Source: Phenylobacterium sp.
GTDB taxonomy: Bacteria > Pseudomonadota > Alphaproteobacteria > Caulobacterales > Caulobacteraceae
Direction: 5' to 3'
Assembly: GCF_004299445.1 (NCBI RefSeq)
Contig: NZ_SCTC01000048.1
Location: forward strand, 1-61,288
Length of the DNA stretch: 61,288 nucleotides
Of the stretch, positions 9,151 to 18,282 are shown piece after piece; positions within the stretch are counted from its first letter, which is position 1, and each line of letters opens with the position of its first letter. The notes under the pieces are model-generated. The model saw nothing but the letters and a program-made list of their open reading frames with translations, searched no databases and was not told the origin of the DNA. The translations under genes were made by a program, and so were the position numbers.

Positions 9151-10317
9151 CTAGTAGAGCGCTTGGTCGAACAGTTCGCGGGCCATGACGATGCGCTGCA
9201 CCTCGCTGGGGCCCTCGCCGATCCGGCGGATGCGCATCTCGCGGTACCAGCGCTCGAACGGGAAGTCCTTGGTCACGCCATAGCCGCCGTGGATCTGGAT
9301 CGCACGGTCGACGACGCGGCTGGCGCCTTCCGAGGCGAGCAGCTTGGCCATGGCGGCCTCCGCGCGGAACGGCTCGCCGCGCTGGGCCTTGCAGGCCGCC
9401 GCCAAGGTCGCCCAGCGCGCGGTGCGGATGTCGATCTCGTTGTCCACCACCATCCACTGGATCGACTGGCGGGTGGAAAGCATCGCGCCGAAGGTCTCGC
9501 GCTGCTTGGCGTATTCGATGCTCATCTCCTGGGCGCGAATGGCCACGCCGATGCAGCCCGCGGCGTAAGGGATGCGCTGGCGCGTCAGCCGGTCGTTGGC
9601 GATGGCGAAGCCCCGGTTCACCTCGCCCAGCACATTGGCGTGCGGCACGCGCGCGTCCTCGAACTGCAGTTCGGTGCCGTAATGGCCGGACCGGAGCGTG
9701 TGGACCACCCGGCGAACGTGGAAGCCCGGGGTGTTGGCGTCGACGATGAAACAGGTGACCCCGCCTCGGCCCTTGTCGGCGTCGGTGCGGGCGAAGACGA
9801 TGCCGAAGTCGGCCACGTCGGCGCCCGAGATGAAGATCTTCGAGCCGTTGATGACCCAGTGGTCGCCGTCGCGCACCGCCCTGGTGCGGATCGCCCTGGC
9901 CGGGTCCGATCCGCCGGAGGGTTCGGTCAGTCCGAAGAAGCCGCGCTTTTCGCCGCGCAGCACGGGAAAGAGATAGCGTTCCTTTTGGTCGTCATTGGCC
10001 TCGTACAGCTGGGCCAGGCCAGCGCCGCCGAACGCCCCGAAGCAGGGCGAATAGAGCCCCGCGCGATGCTGCGAGGTTTCCATGGCGATCAGGGTTTGCG
10101 TCACGATGTCGATGTCCGGGCCGCCGAACTCCGGCGGGATGCCCAGACCATAGAGCCCCATAGCCCGGGTCATGGCCGCGAGGCGGGCCTGGTCCTCAGG
10201 CTCGATGCGCGAGGCGTCCGGGTCGAGCTTGGCCTCCAGGGGGACGATCTCCTCGCGCACGAAACGGCGCACCTGTTCGACGATCAGGGCCTGCTCATGG
10301 GTCATCTCGAAATCCAT
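9151..10317 (-). CDS. acyl-CoA dehydrogenase
   Basis: A 388-residue FAD enzyme making an alpha,beta double bond in an acyl-CoA. Family hallmarks are FFGLTEPSGGSDPARAIRTR for flavin binding, the substrate/FAD segment INGSKIFISGADVADFG, and the C-terminal IHGGYGVTKDFPFERWYREMRIRRIGEGPSEVQ. GGGAGA lies five bases before the ATG. It sits between the CoA-transferase and a small GIY-YIG-like protein in one minus-strand operon. The chain-length or ring specificity cannot be read from the sequence. Confidence 0.95.
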   Translation of the reverse strand: MDFEMTHEQALIVEQVRRFVREEIVPLEAKLDPDASRIEPEDQARLAAMTRAMGLYGLGIPPEFGGPDIDIVTQTLIAMETSQHRAGLYSPCFGAFGGAGLAQLYEANDDQKERYLFPVLRGEKRGFFGLTEPSGGSDPARAIRTRAVRDGDHWVINGSKIFISGADVADFGIVFARTDADKGRGGVTCFIVDANTPGFHVRRVVHTLRSGHYGTELQFEDARVPHANVLGEVNRGFAIANDRLTRQRIPYAAGCIGVAIRAQEMSIEYAKQRETFGAMLSTRQSIQWMVVDNEIDIRTARWATLAAACKAQRGEPFRAEAAMAKLLASEGASRVVDRAIQIHGGYGVTKDFPFERWYREMRIRRIGEGPSEVQRIVMARELFDQALY

Positions 10318-10328
10318 GACGGTCTCCC

Positions 10329-10664
10329 TTAACCCGGACTCAGCCGTCCAAGCCGCCGTCGCCCCTCGGCGGCGTTGCCGCGCGGAAGCTGGCCGTGATC
10401 CGCGACATGGACCATCAGGAGCTCCTCATAGCGGCTGAGATATTGCGCGGTGACCTCGGTGCGGAACCGTGCGGCCTCGCCCGCCGCCAGCGCGGCTTGC
10501 AGTTCGCTTCTGAGGCCAAACAAGGTGCGCCCGCCCGCATAGCCGATCCGCACGACGCGGCCCTGGGGGTCGCCCAGTTGATAGACGCCGAGTTCGCCCG
10601 CCAGCGCGGCCACCGCCTCAGGCGTCAGGTCCGTCCAGGGCTTGTCCAGCCGCACGCCGGCCAC
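10329..10664 (-). CDS. small GIY-YIG-like protein of unknown function
   Basis: A 111-residue protein. Its core reads GVYQLG-11-VRIGYAGGRTLFGLR, which resembles the GIY-x(10-11)-YIG module of UvrC/homing-type nucleases with IGY in place of YIG, followed by RYEELLMVHVADHGQLP. The GTG start directly abuts the stop of the enoyl-CoA hydratase (TAGGTG), so translation is probably coupled. Nuclease activity is not established; a fixed association with acyl-CoA genes would suggest a metabolic or regulatory role. Small proteins of this appearance beside acyl-CoA dehydrogenases seem familiar to me, but I cannot name a characterised member. Confidence 0.7.
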   Translation of the reverse strand: MAGVRLDKPWTDLTPEAVAALAGELGVYQLGDPQGRVVRIGYAGGRTLFGLRSELQAALAAGEAARFRTEVTAQYLSRYEELLMVHVADHGQLPRGNAAEGRRRLGRLSPG

Positions 10665-11420
10665 CTAATGGCCCTCGAAGCGGGGCGGGCGCTTCTCCAG
10701 CATGGCGGCGATGCCCTCGCGCGCGTCGGCGCTGGCCGAGGCCTGGGCGACCAGGGCGTCGATGTCGCCATGCGCGATGCTGTCGCGGAACGTCATCGCC
10801 CGGACCATCAGCGCCTTCATGGCCCGCAGCGACAGCGGCGCATTGCCGGCCAGCCGGTCGATCACGGCGCGGGCCGCGTCCTCAAGTTCGGCCGCGGGAA
10901 CTGCGCGGTGTATCAGCCCCATCTCCGCCATCCTGCGCGCGGGCAAGAGGTCGCCAAGAAGCAGCATCTCGCGCGCGCCCACGGGACCGGCGACCTCCAG
11001 GAGTTTCTTGGCCAGGAACCAGGACGGGGCGAGCCCGATCTTGGCCAGAGACATGCCGAACCGGGCGGTTTCGGCGGCCACCACGAAATCGCAGTGCAGC
11101 GCGAGCTCGTTGCCGCCGGCGATGGCGTCGCCCTGCACCACGGCCACCACCGGCAGGGGATGGAGCTCGATGGCGTGCAGCATGGCTTCGATGGCCGAAG
11201 AGCCGATCGTCCCGCCGCCGCGTTCGCGCAGGTCCAGGCCTGAGCAGAACACCGGCCCTTCGGCGCGGATCACGGTCACCCGCTCGGTGGCATCCGGCTG
11301 ACGGGCGAACGCCTCGGTCAGGCCGGTCAACATCTCGGCGTCCAACGCATTGCGTTTTTCGCCGCGTGTCAGCGTCACCTCGCGCACAGCGCCGTCGCCG
11401 GTCACTTTGACCTTCGCCAT
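10665..11420 (-). CDS. enoyl-CoA hydratase/isomerase family protein
   Basis: A 251-residue crotonase-fold enzyme acting on CoA thioesters. The oxyanion-hole segments are visible as PVFCSGLDLRERGG and AVVQGDAIAGGNELALHCDFVVA. The usual hydratase glutamate pair is only partly conserved (AEMGLIHRAVPAAELE follows the second segment), so it may be an isomerase or hydrolase relative. I chose the internal ATG (MAKVKVTG) with GAAAG upstream over an ATG 24 bases earlier. It is the first gene of the CoA operon on this strand. Confidence 0.88.
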   Translation of the reverse strand: MAKVKVTGDGAVREVTLTRGEKRNALDAEMLTGLTEAFARQPDATERVTVIRAEGPVFCSGLDLRERGGGTIGSSAIEAMLHAIELHPLPVVAVVQGDAIAGGNELALHCDFVVAAETARFGMSLAKIGLAPSWFLAKKLLEVAGPVGAREMLLLGDLLPARRMAEMGLIHRAVPAAELEDAARAVIDRLAGNAPLSLRAMKALMVRAMTFRDSIAHGDIDALVAQASASADAREGIAAMLEKRPPRFEGH

Positions 11421-11539
11421 CACCACTTTCCGATAAGGACCCAAGCCCTGATTTGACGAGGCGCTACCGACCCCGGTTCACATATAGACATTTGCCGATA
11501 ACATATATCTGGTGACCTGCCACCCCGCCGGTCCCTCGA

Positions 11540-11783
11540 TCATTGTGGGAGCCCTTTGGGGTTGGCAGTCGATCTCCATCGCCGGCGGTAGCGGCTGGGC
11601 GGCGGAGCCTTCGAGGTTGCGCAGCGACTGGCGGGGGGGTTCAGCCGCACCGCTCCCGGCGTCAGGCCGCCGTGCGCAGGGTGTGGTCGCACGTGGTGGT
11701 AATCGAGACGCCAACGCTCGATCATGGTCCGGGCTTCGGCCATGTTGGCTTTCGTTCAGGCACTCGTCGCGCAGCATGCCCCC
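11540..11783 (-). pseudogene. remnant of an IS3-family transposase (OrfB C-terminus)
   Basis: Two reading frames carry successive pieces of the conserved OrfB end: GMLRDECLNES in one frame (about 11751-11783), then AEARTMIERWRLDYHHVRPH and GGLTPGAVRLNPPA in another (down to 11540). In intact IS3 elements these are continuous (LRDECLNE, about seven residues, EARTMIE), so a short deletion or frameshift separates them. The N-terminal and catalytic parts are missing. The element is dead and marks past insertion between the CoA operon and the ferredoxin operon. Confidence 0.8.
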
Positions 11784-12207
11784 GGCCTTCGCCAGGGCAG
11801 GCTGTTCCCTTTTGGGCTCGCGCGCCCGGCGCTCTGCCGAAAAGCCCCGCATTGACCGGCAATCGCCCTGACGAATGAGTTCATCTCGGCACCTAAGTGG
11901 AAAATCGATTGCCAACCCCGGTGGCTGACTTATCTTCGCCGACAGGGCTGAAGGTTCACCCCGACACGGCGCATGATCGGCGCGGAGCCCGGACGGGCAG
12001 CGGAGGAAATGGCTTGGCAGGCTCATGGCGTGAGCGGCGCGCGGGATGGTCTGTCCTGCTGGGGGCGATGCTCGGCATGGGCGTCGGCAACAGCCTATTC
12101 GGCGATGTCAACGGCTCCGTCGTGACATCCCCCACGGCCGGCCTTGCAACGGGCCGTCCTGCCCGACCTGCGTCCCAACTCATTCTCGAACCCGCGGTCG
12201 CCGGTTG
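11784..12207. other. intergenic region without a confident gene
   Basis: The stretch between the IS3 remnant and the ferredoxin holds open frames without family features. One plus-strand frame (11897-12208) contains WSVLLGAMLGMGVGNSLFG, faintly like a first transmembrane helix of a transporter, but it stops at once and is probably debris. The ferredoxin promoter should lie here; I see no clear boxes. Confidence 0.5.
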
Positions 12208-12417
12208 ATGCGCATCCTCGTCGATCTCAACAAATGCCAGCTCTACGCCCAGTGCTGCTTCCTGGCGCCGGACGTCTTCAAGCTCGAGGGTGAGGAGGTG
12301 CTGGTCTACCATCCCGCCCCCGATGAGACGATGCGCGAACGGGTGCTGCGGGCCGCCGCCGCGTGCCCGGTGCTGGCCATCGTGGTGGAGCCCGTCGGCG
12401 CGGATAGCTCGCCATGA
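12208..12417 (+). CDS. ferredoxin, 3Fe-4S type (P450 partner)
   Basis: A 69-residue electron carrier. Cysteines sit in KCQLYAQCCFLAPDVF and in AAACPVLAIVVE near the C-terminus, the pattern C-x5-C...CP of single-cluster ferredoxins that serve bacterial P450s. The first motif has Tyr-Ala where many relatives have His-Gly. The stop overlaps the start of the reductase gene by four bases (ATGA), and a P450 follows, so the three form a complete electron chain. I chose the ATG directly before RILVDLNKC because the longer frame upstream has no matching features. Confidence 0.88.
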   Translation: MRILVDLNKCQLYAQCCFLAPDVFKLEGEEVLVYHPAPDETMRERVLRAAAACPVLAIVVEPVGADSSP

Positions 12418-13718
12418 GCGCGCCCTGCGACGTCGTCATCGTGGGTGCCTCGCTTGCCGGTCTGCGGGCCGCCGAGGCTCTGCGCGAGGGCGGCTATGCC
12501 GGCCGCCTCACGCTGGTCGGGGATGAGCCGCACGCGCCTTACGACCGGCCGCCGCTGTCCAAGCAGGTGCTGAGCGGCTGGGTCCGGCCGCAGGAGACGT
12601 TCCTCCCCCGCCTGCATCCGATCGCCGGGGCGTGGCGGCTTGGCGTCGCGGCCTCGGGCCTCGACACGGCGGCGCAGCGGGTCGACCTCGCCGACGGGAC
12701 CGCGCTGGATTACGACCGTCTGATCATCGCCACCGGCACGCGCGCCCGGCCTTGGCCTGTCGAGGCGGAAGCGGGCCTTGGCGGCATGCACCTCCTGCGA
12801 ACGCTCGACCATGCGGCGGCCCTGACCGCGGCCCTGGAGGCCAAGCCCAGCCGGGTCCTGGTGGTCGGGGCGGGCTTCACCGGCTCGGAGGTCGCCTCCG
12901 CCTGCCGCGACCGGGGGATCGAGGTCACGGTCGTGGAACAGGGGTCGACGCCGCTCGCCGCCGTGCTCGGGCCCGTCGTGGGTGGTCACGCCGCGATCCT
13001 GCAGCGGCGCGCCGGCGTCGATCTGCGGTGCGGCGTCTCGGTCACAAGCCTGTTCGGCGACGTTCAGGGCCGGGTTCGCGGTGCGCGCCTCTCGGACGGA
13101 AACGTGGTCGAGGCAGATGTGGTCGTCGCCTGCCTCGGGGCGGTGCGCAACACCGAGTGGCTGGCCGGCAGCGGGGTCCAGGCGGGCCCCGCGGGGGTCC
13201 CCTGCGATGCCGCCTGCCGCGCGCTCTCCGCCGACGGCGCGCCGACGGATGACATCTTCGTCTGCGGCGACGTCTCCCACTTCCATCACCCTCTGGCGGG
13301 GGAGCGTCGCATCGCCCTCGAGCACTGGGGCAATGCCATCAACCAGGCGCGGGTCGCGGCGGCGAACCTGCTGCGGCCCGGATCGGCGACCAACGCGACC
13401 GCTCTGCCCGCCTTCTGGTCCATGCAGTTCGGCGCCAATTTCAAGTCCGTGGGCCTGCCGAGCCACGGCGAGCAGGTGATGATCGTGCAGGGTGCGCTCG
13501 AAACCGGCCGCTTCGTCGCCGCCTACGGCCGCGGTGGGCGGATCGTCGGCGCGATCGCCGTCAACCAGGCGCAGTGGCTGCCGTTCTACGAGCAGCAGAT
13601 CCTGGCCGGGGCGGCCTTCCCCCCCGACTGGCGTGTTGTCGACCAGCCACAGGGCGCCACGCCGCAGCCCGCCGGTTTCCCCGGAGCCACACCCGGCGCC
13701 GCCTACGCCGGCGCCTGA
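12414..13718 (+). CDS. NAD(P)H-ferredoxin reductase (FAD)
   Basis: A 434-residue flavoprotein passing electrons from NAD(P)H to the ferredoxin. The FAD motif VIVGASLAGLRAAEAL is at the N-terminus. DEPHAPYDRPPLSK matches the conserved segment of putidaredoxin-reductase-type enzymes. The NAD(P)H motif VLVVGAGFTGSEVASACRDRG is in the middle, and IFVCGDVSHF is the second FAD contact. The roughly 20-residue Pro/Ala-rich end is not typical of the family. It overlaps the ferredoxin gene by four bases and precedes the P450 by 13 bases. Confidence 0.94.
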   Translation: MSAPCDVVIVGASLAGLRAAEALREGGYAGRLTLVGDEPHAPYDRPPLSKQVLSGWVRPQETFLPRLHPIAGAWRLGVAASGLDTAAQRVDLADGTALDYDRLIIATGTRARPWPVEAEAGLGGMHLLRTLDHAAALTAALEAKPSRVLVVGAGFTGSEVASACRDRGIEVTVVEQGSTPLAAVLGPVVGGHAAILQRRAGVDLRCGVSVTSLFGDVQGRVRGARLSDGNVVEADVVVACLGAVRNTEWLAGSGVQAGPAGVPCDAACRALSADGAPTDDIFVCGDVSHFHHPLAGERRIALEHWGNAINQARVAAANLLRPGSATNATALPAFWSMQFGANFKSVGLPSHGEQVMIVQGALETGRFVAAYGRGGRIVGAIAVNQAQWLPFYEQQILAGAAFPPDWRVVDQPQGATPQPAGFPGATPGAAYAGA

Positions 13719-13731
13719 TCAGGATCGCCCG

Positions 13732-14946
13732 ATGTCCGAAACCCTGGCTTCCGACCGCCCCCAAACTCCGATGCAGGCGATCATGGATCCGGCCAGCAGG
13801 GCGGACCCTTACCCGCTCTACGAGCAGCTGCGCGAGAAGCCGGTATGGCATGAGCCGGACGGCTCCTACGTGATCAGCCGGTACGAGGACGTGGCGCGCC
13901 TGATCCGCGATCCGCGTCTGTCGGTCGAACCGCAGAATTCGCCGCGCGGCGGCCAGGGGCTGAGCTTCCTCAACATGGACCCGCCAGCTCACGACCGGCT
14001 GCGGCGGATGACGATGCGCCACTTCGGTCCGCCGAATGATCCGGGCCGCGTCGAAGCTATGACGCCGGCGCTGGAGGCCATGGTCACCAGCCTCATCGAC
14101 GCCGTGCGGGGGCAGGACCGCATCGACGTGGTGGCCAACGTCTCCTACCCCTTCCCCGTCACGGTGATCGCCGACCTGCTGGGCGTGCCGCGCGAGGATG
14201 AACCGCGGTTCCATGCCTGGGCCGAAGGGATCGTCCAATCCCAGGACCGCGACCCGCGCGAGCCCGGCCGGCGCACGGAAAGTGCGGAGAAGGCGTTCCA
14301 GGAACTCGCCGGCTACATGTTCGACCTGATCAGCCAGCGGAAGGGCGCGCCTCGCGACGACATGCTCTCGCGGCTGGTGAACGACGACGGGCCGGACGGG
14401 GTGATGGAGCCCGGCGAGATGATCTCCGTCTCGGTGCTCCTGCTGCTGGCGGGTCACGAGACGACCGTGAACCTCATCTCAAACGGCATGCTGACCATGC
14501 TTCGCCAGCCGCACCTGCTGCAGCTGCTGAAGGACAACCCCGCCATTGCGCCCGGGTTCGTCGAGGAGATGCTGCGCTACGAGCCGCCCGTGCACTTCAC
14601 CTTCCGCGGCGCTCTCTGCGACCTCGATGTCGGCGGCGAGACGATCCCGAAGGGCTCGGCGCTGCAGCTCATTCTGGCCTCGGGCAGCCGTGATCCGCGC
14701 CGGTTCGAGAGGGCGGACACCTTCATCGCCGATCGTCCCAACAACCAGCACCTGGGGTTCGGCAGCGGCATCCATGCCTGCTTCGGCGCGCCGCTGGCCC
14801 GCCTGGAAGGCCAGATCGCCCTGAAAGAAATGGCCCGGCGGCTGGTCAATCCGCGGCTGCTGCAGGACCCGCCGCCATATCGCTTCAACCCCACCCTGCG
14901 CGGGCCCCGCGCGCTGCCGGTCGCGATCGACGGGGTCCTGCCCTAG
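13732..14946 (+). CDS. cytochrome P450
   Basis: A 404-residue soluble heme monooxygenase. The I-helix oxygen-activation motif AGHETT is near residue 239, the K-helix ExxR is seen as EMLRYEPP, and the heme-binding loop FGSGIHACFGAPLAR puts the ligand at Cys350. It lies in one operon with a ferredoxin and a reductase, a class I system. An upstream in-frame extension overlaps the reductase and is not real. The stop codon TAG lies within the CTAG flanking an inserted IS481 copy, so the protein end is intact. The substrate is unknown. Confidence 0.95.
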   Translation: MSETLASDRPQTPMQAIMDPASRADPYPLYEQLREKPVWHEPDGSYVISRYEDVARLIRDPRLSVEPQNSPRGGQGLSFLNMDPPAHDRLRRMTMRHFGPPNDPGRVEAMTPALEAMVTSLIDAVRGQDRIDVVANVSYPFPVTVIADLLGVPREDEPRFHAWAEGIVQSQDRDPREPGRRTESAEKAFQELAGYMFDLISQRKGAPRDDMLSRLVNDDGPDGVMEPGEMISVSVLLLLAGHETTVNLISNGMLTMLRQPHLLQLLKDNPAIAPGFVEEMLRYEPPVHFTFRGALCDLDVGGETIPKGSALQLILASGSRDPRRFERADTFIADRPNNQHLGFGSGIHACFGAPLARLEGQIALKEMARRLVNPRLLQDPPPYRFNPTLRGPRALPVAIDGVLP

Positions 14947-15963
14947 GTGTTCAGTCCGAGGTCAAGTGGACCGGATCGAGTCTGAAGCGCTCCGGCTCGT
15001 CGGCCCAGGCCTTGCAGGTGTCTTCGTAAGGTGTGACGCCGCGTAAGGTCTTGAGCCGCCTCGCGAAGTTGTAGGCGTCCAGGAAGTCGGCGAGTTGGTC
15101 TTCGCGCTGCAGGCGCGTGTCGTAGTGGGAGCGCCGGACAGCGGCCTCCTTGAGGGTCCGGTTCATCCGCTCGACCCGGCCGTTGGTCCAGGGGTGGTTT
15201 GGCTTGGTCAGCCGGTGCTCGATGCCGTGCTCCAGGCAGAGGCGGTCGAAGGGATGGCCACGCCATCTGGCGGTGAAGCCGTCGCGGTTCTTCGGCAGGT
15301 CGGCAAACTGGATGCCGTTGTCCGTCAGCACCGTGTGGATCTCGTAAGGCACGGCGGCGACGAGCTCGTCGAGAAACTCTCGCGCCGTGACCGTGGTCGC
15401 CTTCGGCTTCAGCCGGGCGAAGGCGTTACTTGGAGGTTCGGTCCACGGGCACGAAGAGGTGCAGCTTGCTCGGTACGGACCTCGGCGATGTCGATGTGGA
15501 AGTGGCCGAGCGAGTAGCGCTTGAAGGCCTTCTTGGCGGTCTTGTCGCCTTCGACCTCGGGCAGCCGGCTGATGCCGTGCCGCTGGAAGCAGCGGTGCAG
15601 GGCTGAGCGGGTGAGGTGCGGCATCGTCGCATGGGGCGCATACTGGCAGTCGTCCAGCGGCAGCAGCGTATGCTTGCGGAAGGCGACGACCATCGCCTCT
15701 CCCGCGGCCGTCAGCACGGTCGAGCGAGGCGCCTTCGGGCCCATCGGCGCGTCGGGGAGGAAGCTCCGCTTCCTCCACTTGGCGATGGTCTTGCTGTTGA
15801 GGCCATAGCGGGCAGCTAGCTCTTTGAGCGGAGCCTTCGATCGCAGTTTCGCAGCTCGGATGGCGTGCGTTGTCGTGGCGCTGCCGTGGAGGACCTGGCT
15901 CATAACGCCTCCCGGTGTGCGCACTCAGCTAAGCTGAGTCCCCCACACACCGGGACCAGACAT
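14947..15963 (-). mobile_element. IS481-family insertion sequence, inactivated
   Basis: The element of about 1,017 bp is flanked by CTAG on both sides (14943-14946 and 15964-15967), a possible target duplication. The ends read TGTTCAGTCC at the left and, on the opposite strand, TGTCTGGTCC at the right; they match at 7 of 10 positions and all mismatches are transitions. It holds one transposase gene on the minus strand with two frameshifts. Exact ends are uncertain by a base or two. Confidence 0.75.
14951..15903 (-). pseudogene. IS481-family transposase, frameshifted
   Basis: The N-terminus (MSQVLHGSATTTHAIRAAKL and an HTH around LKELAARYGLNSKTIAKW) is followed by a DDE integrase core. Reading moves between frames: GHFHIDIAEVRTEQ in the first, KLHLFVPVDRTSK in a second near 15430-15470, and AFARLKPKATTVTAREFLDE onward in a third. 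The last frame retains VLTDNGIQF, HPWTNGRVERMNRTLKEA and the normal end. Two small indels within about 60 bases therefore break an otherwise full-length gene of roughly 315 residues. Confidence 0.88.
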
Positions 15964-15980
15964 CTAGTCTAGGGGCCTGC

Positions 15981-17348
15981 CTATGCCCGCCTCGTTATCC
16001 CGAAGCCCGCGGCGGCCTCCAACGCCTGACGGTAGGGCTTCAGGGCCAGCCAGAGGAGCACCGCGGCCGTCGGGTACGCCATCGCCGCGAGCACCGACAG
16101 GGAGTAGCCGAGCGCCCCCTCTGACCGGAACACGAACTCGGTCAGCAGGGCCACGATCAACGGCGCCAGGAGGAGGGCAAAGAAGTTCACGAAGGTAAGG
16201 TAGACGGCGACCATCTGACCGCGCATCTCGTTGGGCGCGATGGTCTGCATCACGGCCGCGCCGAGTCCCGGTGTCAGCGCCATCAGAAAGGTGAGCGGGA
16301 CCATGGCGGCCACGGCGCTCCAGGCCTCGCCCATCAGGCCGAACGCGACCGCGAAGGGTGTTACGATCACGCATTTCAGCGCCGCCAGCCGCATCGGACC
16401 GTCGCGATAGCCCCGAGCCATCAGCCATGTTGCGATGGCTCCGCCTGAAAAGCTGCCGAGGATTCCGAAGATCATCGCGACCAGCCCGAAGCTGACGCCG
16501 GCCTGCGCCCGGCTCATCTCGTGCGCGCGGATGAAGTATTCGGCGCCCCAGGCGAACAGCGAATAACCCTGCAGCGCCATCAGGAAAAAGCCGCCAAAGT
16601 GCAGGCTGAGAAGCACCCATCTGGCGCGCGCGAACCGGACGATGTCGGCTATCGGGACGCTCTGCCGGACTTCTACCACCCGTCCGGTTCGGGCGGGCTC
16701 GCGAAGCCCCGCCGCGAGGACCGCGACCAGGACTCCCGGCAGCCCGACGACGAGGAATGCGGCCTGCCACGGGTACATGTCGCCCACAATCGGAACGACT
16801 AATGCCGGCTGCATCTCCAGGTGCTGGATGAGCGGACCCCCGACGAAGGAGGCGAAACCGACGCCAAAGAAGGTGGCGCTCTGGAAAATCCCGACGGCCA
16901 GCGGCAACTGCTTCTGCGAGAAATAGTCAGACATCATCGAGTAGGCGGCCGGCGGGAGGCTGGCTTCGCTGACTCCCACGCCCATCCGGGCGAGGAAGAG
17001 GGTCGAATAGCGGTGCGCCAAGGCGCTCGCCGCGGTGAGCAGACTCCAACAGAAAATCCCGCCGGCGATGATCCACTTGCGGCTGTAGCGGTCGGCGAGC
17101 CGCGCCATCGGGAAGCTCGCGAGGGTATGGAGCGTCGCGAACGCCGCCCCGAGCAGCAAGCCCATCTGAGTGTCGGAGATCTGCAGATCGCGCTTCACCG
17201 GCCCGATCATCAGCGCGAGGACTTGGCGGTCGATGGCCGAGATCGTCGCGGCGAGCGTGAGAACGATCACCGCATACCAAGGATACCACGCGCCAAATTG
17301 CCTCGGGGCCGGAACCGGGCCGTCCGCTCGCTTGGAATTGCCGGACAT
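15981..17348 (-). CDS. MFS transporter, spinster-like
   Basis: A 455-residue inner-membrane protein with about 12 transmembrane segments. The first helix contains LAATISAIDRQVLALMIGPVKRDLQISDTQMGLLLGAAF, of which IDRQ and the DTQMG segment are typical of the spinster-like branch; FPMARLADRYSRKWIIAGG is the loop 2-3 MFS signature. I took the ATG at 17348 (MSGNSKRADG); the longer upstream frame crosses the IclR remnant and has no helix. It probably imports or exports an organic acid linked to the catabolic block. Specificity is not readable. Confidence 0.9.
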   Translation of the reverse strand: MSGNSKRADGPVPAPRQFGAWYPWYAVIVLTLAATISAIDRQVLALMIGPVKRDLQISDTQMGLLLGAAFATLHTLASFPMARLADRYSRKWIIAGGIFCWSLLTAASALAHRYSTLFLARMGVGVSEASLPPAAYSMMSDYFSQKQLPLAVGIFQSATFFGVGFASFVGGPLIQHLEMQPALVVPIVGDMYPWQAAFLVVGLPGVLVAVLAAGLREPARTGRVVEVRQSVPIADIVRFARARWVLLSLHFGGFFLMALQGYSLFAWGAEYFIRAHEMSRAQAGVSFGLVAMIFGILGSFSGGAIATWLMARGYRDGPMRLAALKCVIVTPFAVAFGLMGEAWSAVAAMVPLTFLMALTPGLGAAVMQTIAPNEMRGQMVAVYLTFVNFFALLLAPLIVALLTEFVFRSEGALGYSLSVLAAMAYPTAAVLLWLALKPYRQALEAAAGFGITRRA

Positions 17349-17454
17349 GAGGAACTCATCAGCTAACGGAGCGGAACAACCCGGGGCTCGCTTGGCCTCC
17401 AGGCCGCCCACGTCATCGGCCGAACAGGACCGAGGGCCTGACGGTGACTGCTCG

Positions 17455-17807
17455 GTATCGGGAAAGTCCTTCTCGCTCACCTTCCCCCAGAAATGCTGGA
17501 TAGATATCTGGACGATGGGCCATTTATCCCAATGACAGCGAACACACTGACTGAACCTGAGATGATCCGAGAAGAACTCAACCAAGTGCGGGTTCAAGGC
17601 TACGCTCTTGATCGCGCCGAAGCCGCGGAGGACTTGTATTGCGTCGCGGTGCCAGTCCACGATGCCCAAGGCCAAGCGGTGGGGGCGCTTTCGATGTCGG
17701 GCGCCGGCGGGATGGACGACTGCGGACACCTTACGCCTGACTTAATCGAGTGTGCAAAAGCGTTGTCTGCCCGCCTTGTGCCTTTTGGTGATTGTTTTGT
17801 CGGGTGA
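17455..17807 (+). pseudogene. IclR-family regulator remnant
   Basis: The intact frame from 17493 (LDRYLDDGPFIPMTANTLTE, REELNQVRVQGYALDRAE, LYCVAVPVHDAQGQAVGALSMSG) matches the C-terminal effector-binding half of IclR regulators. Immediately before it another frame reads SGKSFSLTFPQ, matching the preceding IclR segment, so a frameshift lies near 17490. The DNA-binding N-terminal half is absent; it would have lain where the MFS gene now begins. The fragment cannot regulate transcription. Confidence 0.75.
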
Positions 17808-18282
17808 TGACACCTCAACTCCGGCAAGTCATCACGGCAGGATCCGGTCCATCTTCCTGGCGCCGCGCCGGTCGAGGGCCTTTCGATCGGCGAAGGCGGT
17901 GAGCGCCAGTCGGGTCGAGGCCAACGAGGGCGATGTCCAGGCCGTGCAGCAGGCCCGTCGAGTCGCCGGGCGCCGGCGGGGAGGCGCGCCAGCAGGGTCG
18001 GGCCGGCGACGAGGTTGAGCCGGTGGCGGGTTCCAGCACCGCCGCAGGCACAGTGTCCCGCAGGATCGCTGGCAGTCCCGGCGCGGTCCGCCCGACGCCG
18101 GTCGGGATGAACACTGAGACGGCGTCCCTACTCCCCGGGCTCGGTTTCCCGACCCCACCGACCCAAGCCGCAAGAAGCCTGCGACCGGCCATTGTCGACA
18201 AGGCGTTGCGATGCGGACCAATCGCTCAAGCCGCCGACGAGCGAGGCCTCGAGCCGCGACAGGCCCGAGCCGTCGTCCGGCG
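17808..18282. other. region without a confident gene, possible decayed gene
   Basis: About 475 bases separate the IclR remnant from the first HTH gene of the conjugative element. A minus-strand frame (17815-18201) contains RDTVPAAVLEPATG and GLLHGLDIALVGLDPTGAHRLRR, which has some resemblance to DUF2285-type proteins often found here in alphaproteobacterial conjugative elements. The N-terminus does not fit, so I treat it as a possible fragment only. This is a candidate zone for the element boundary. Confidence 0.35.
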
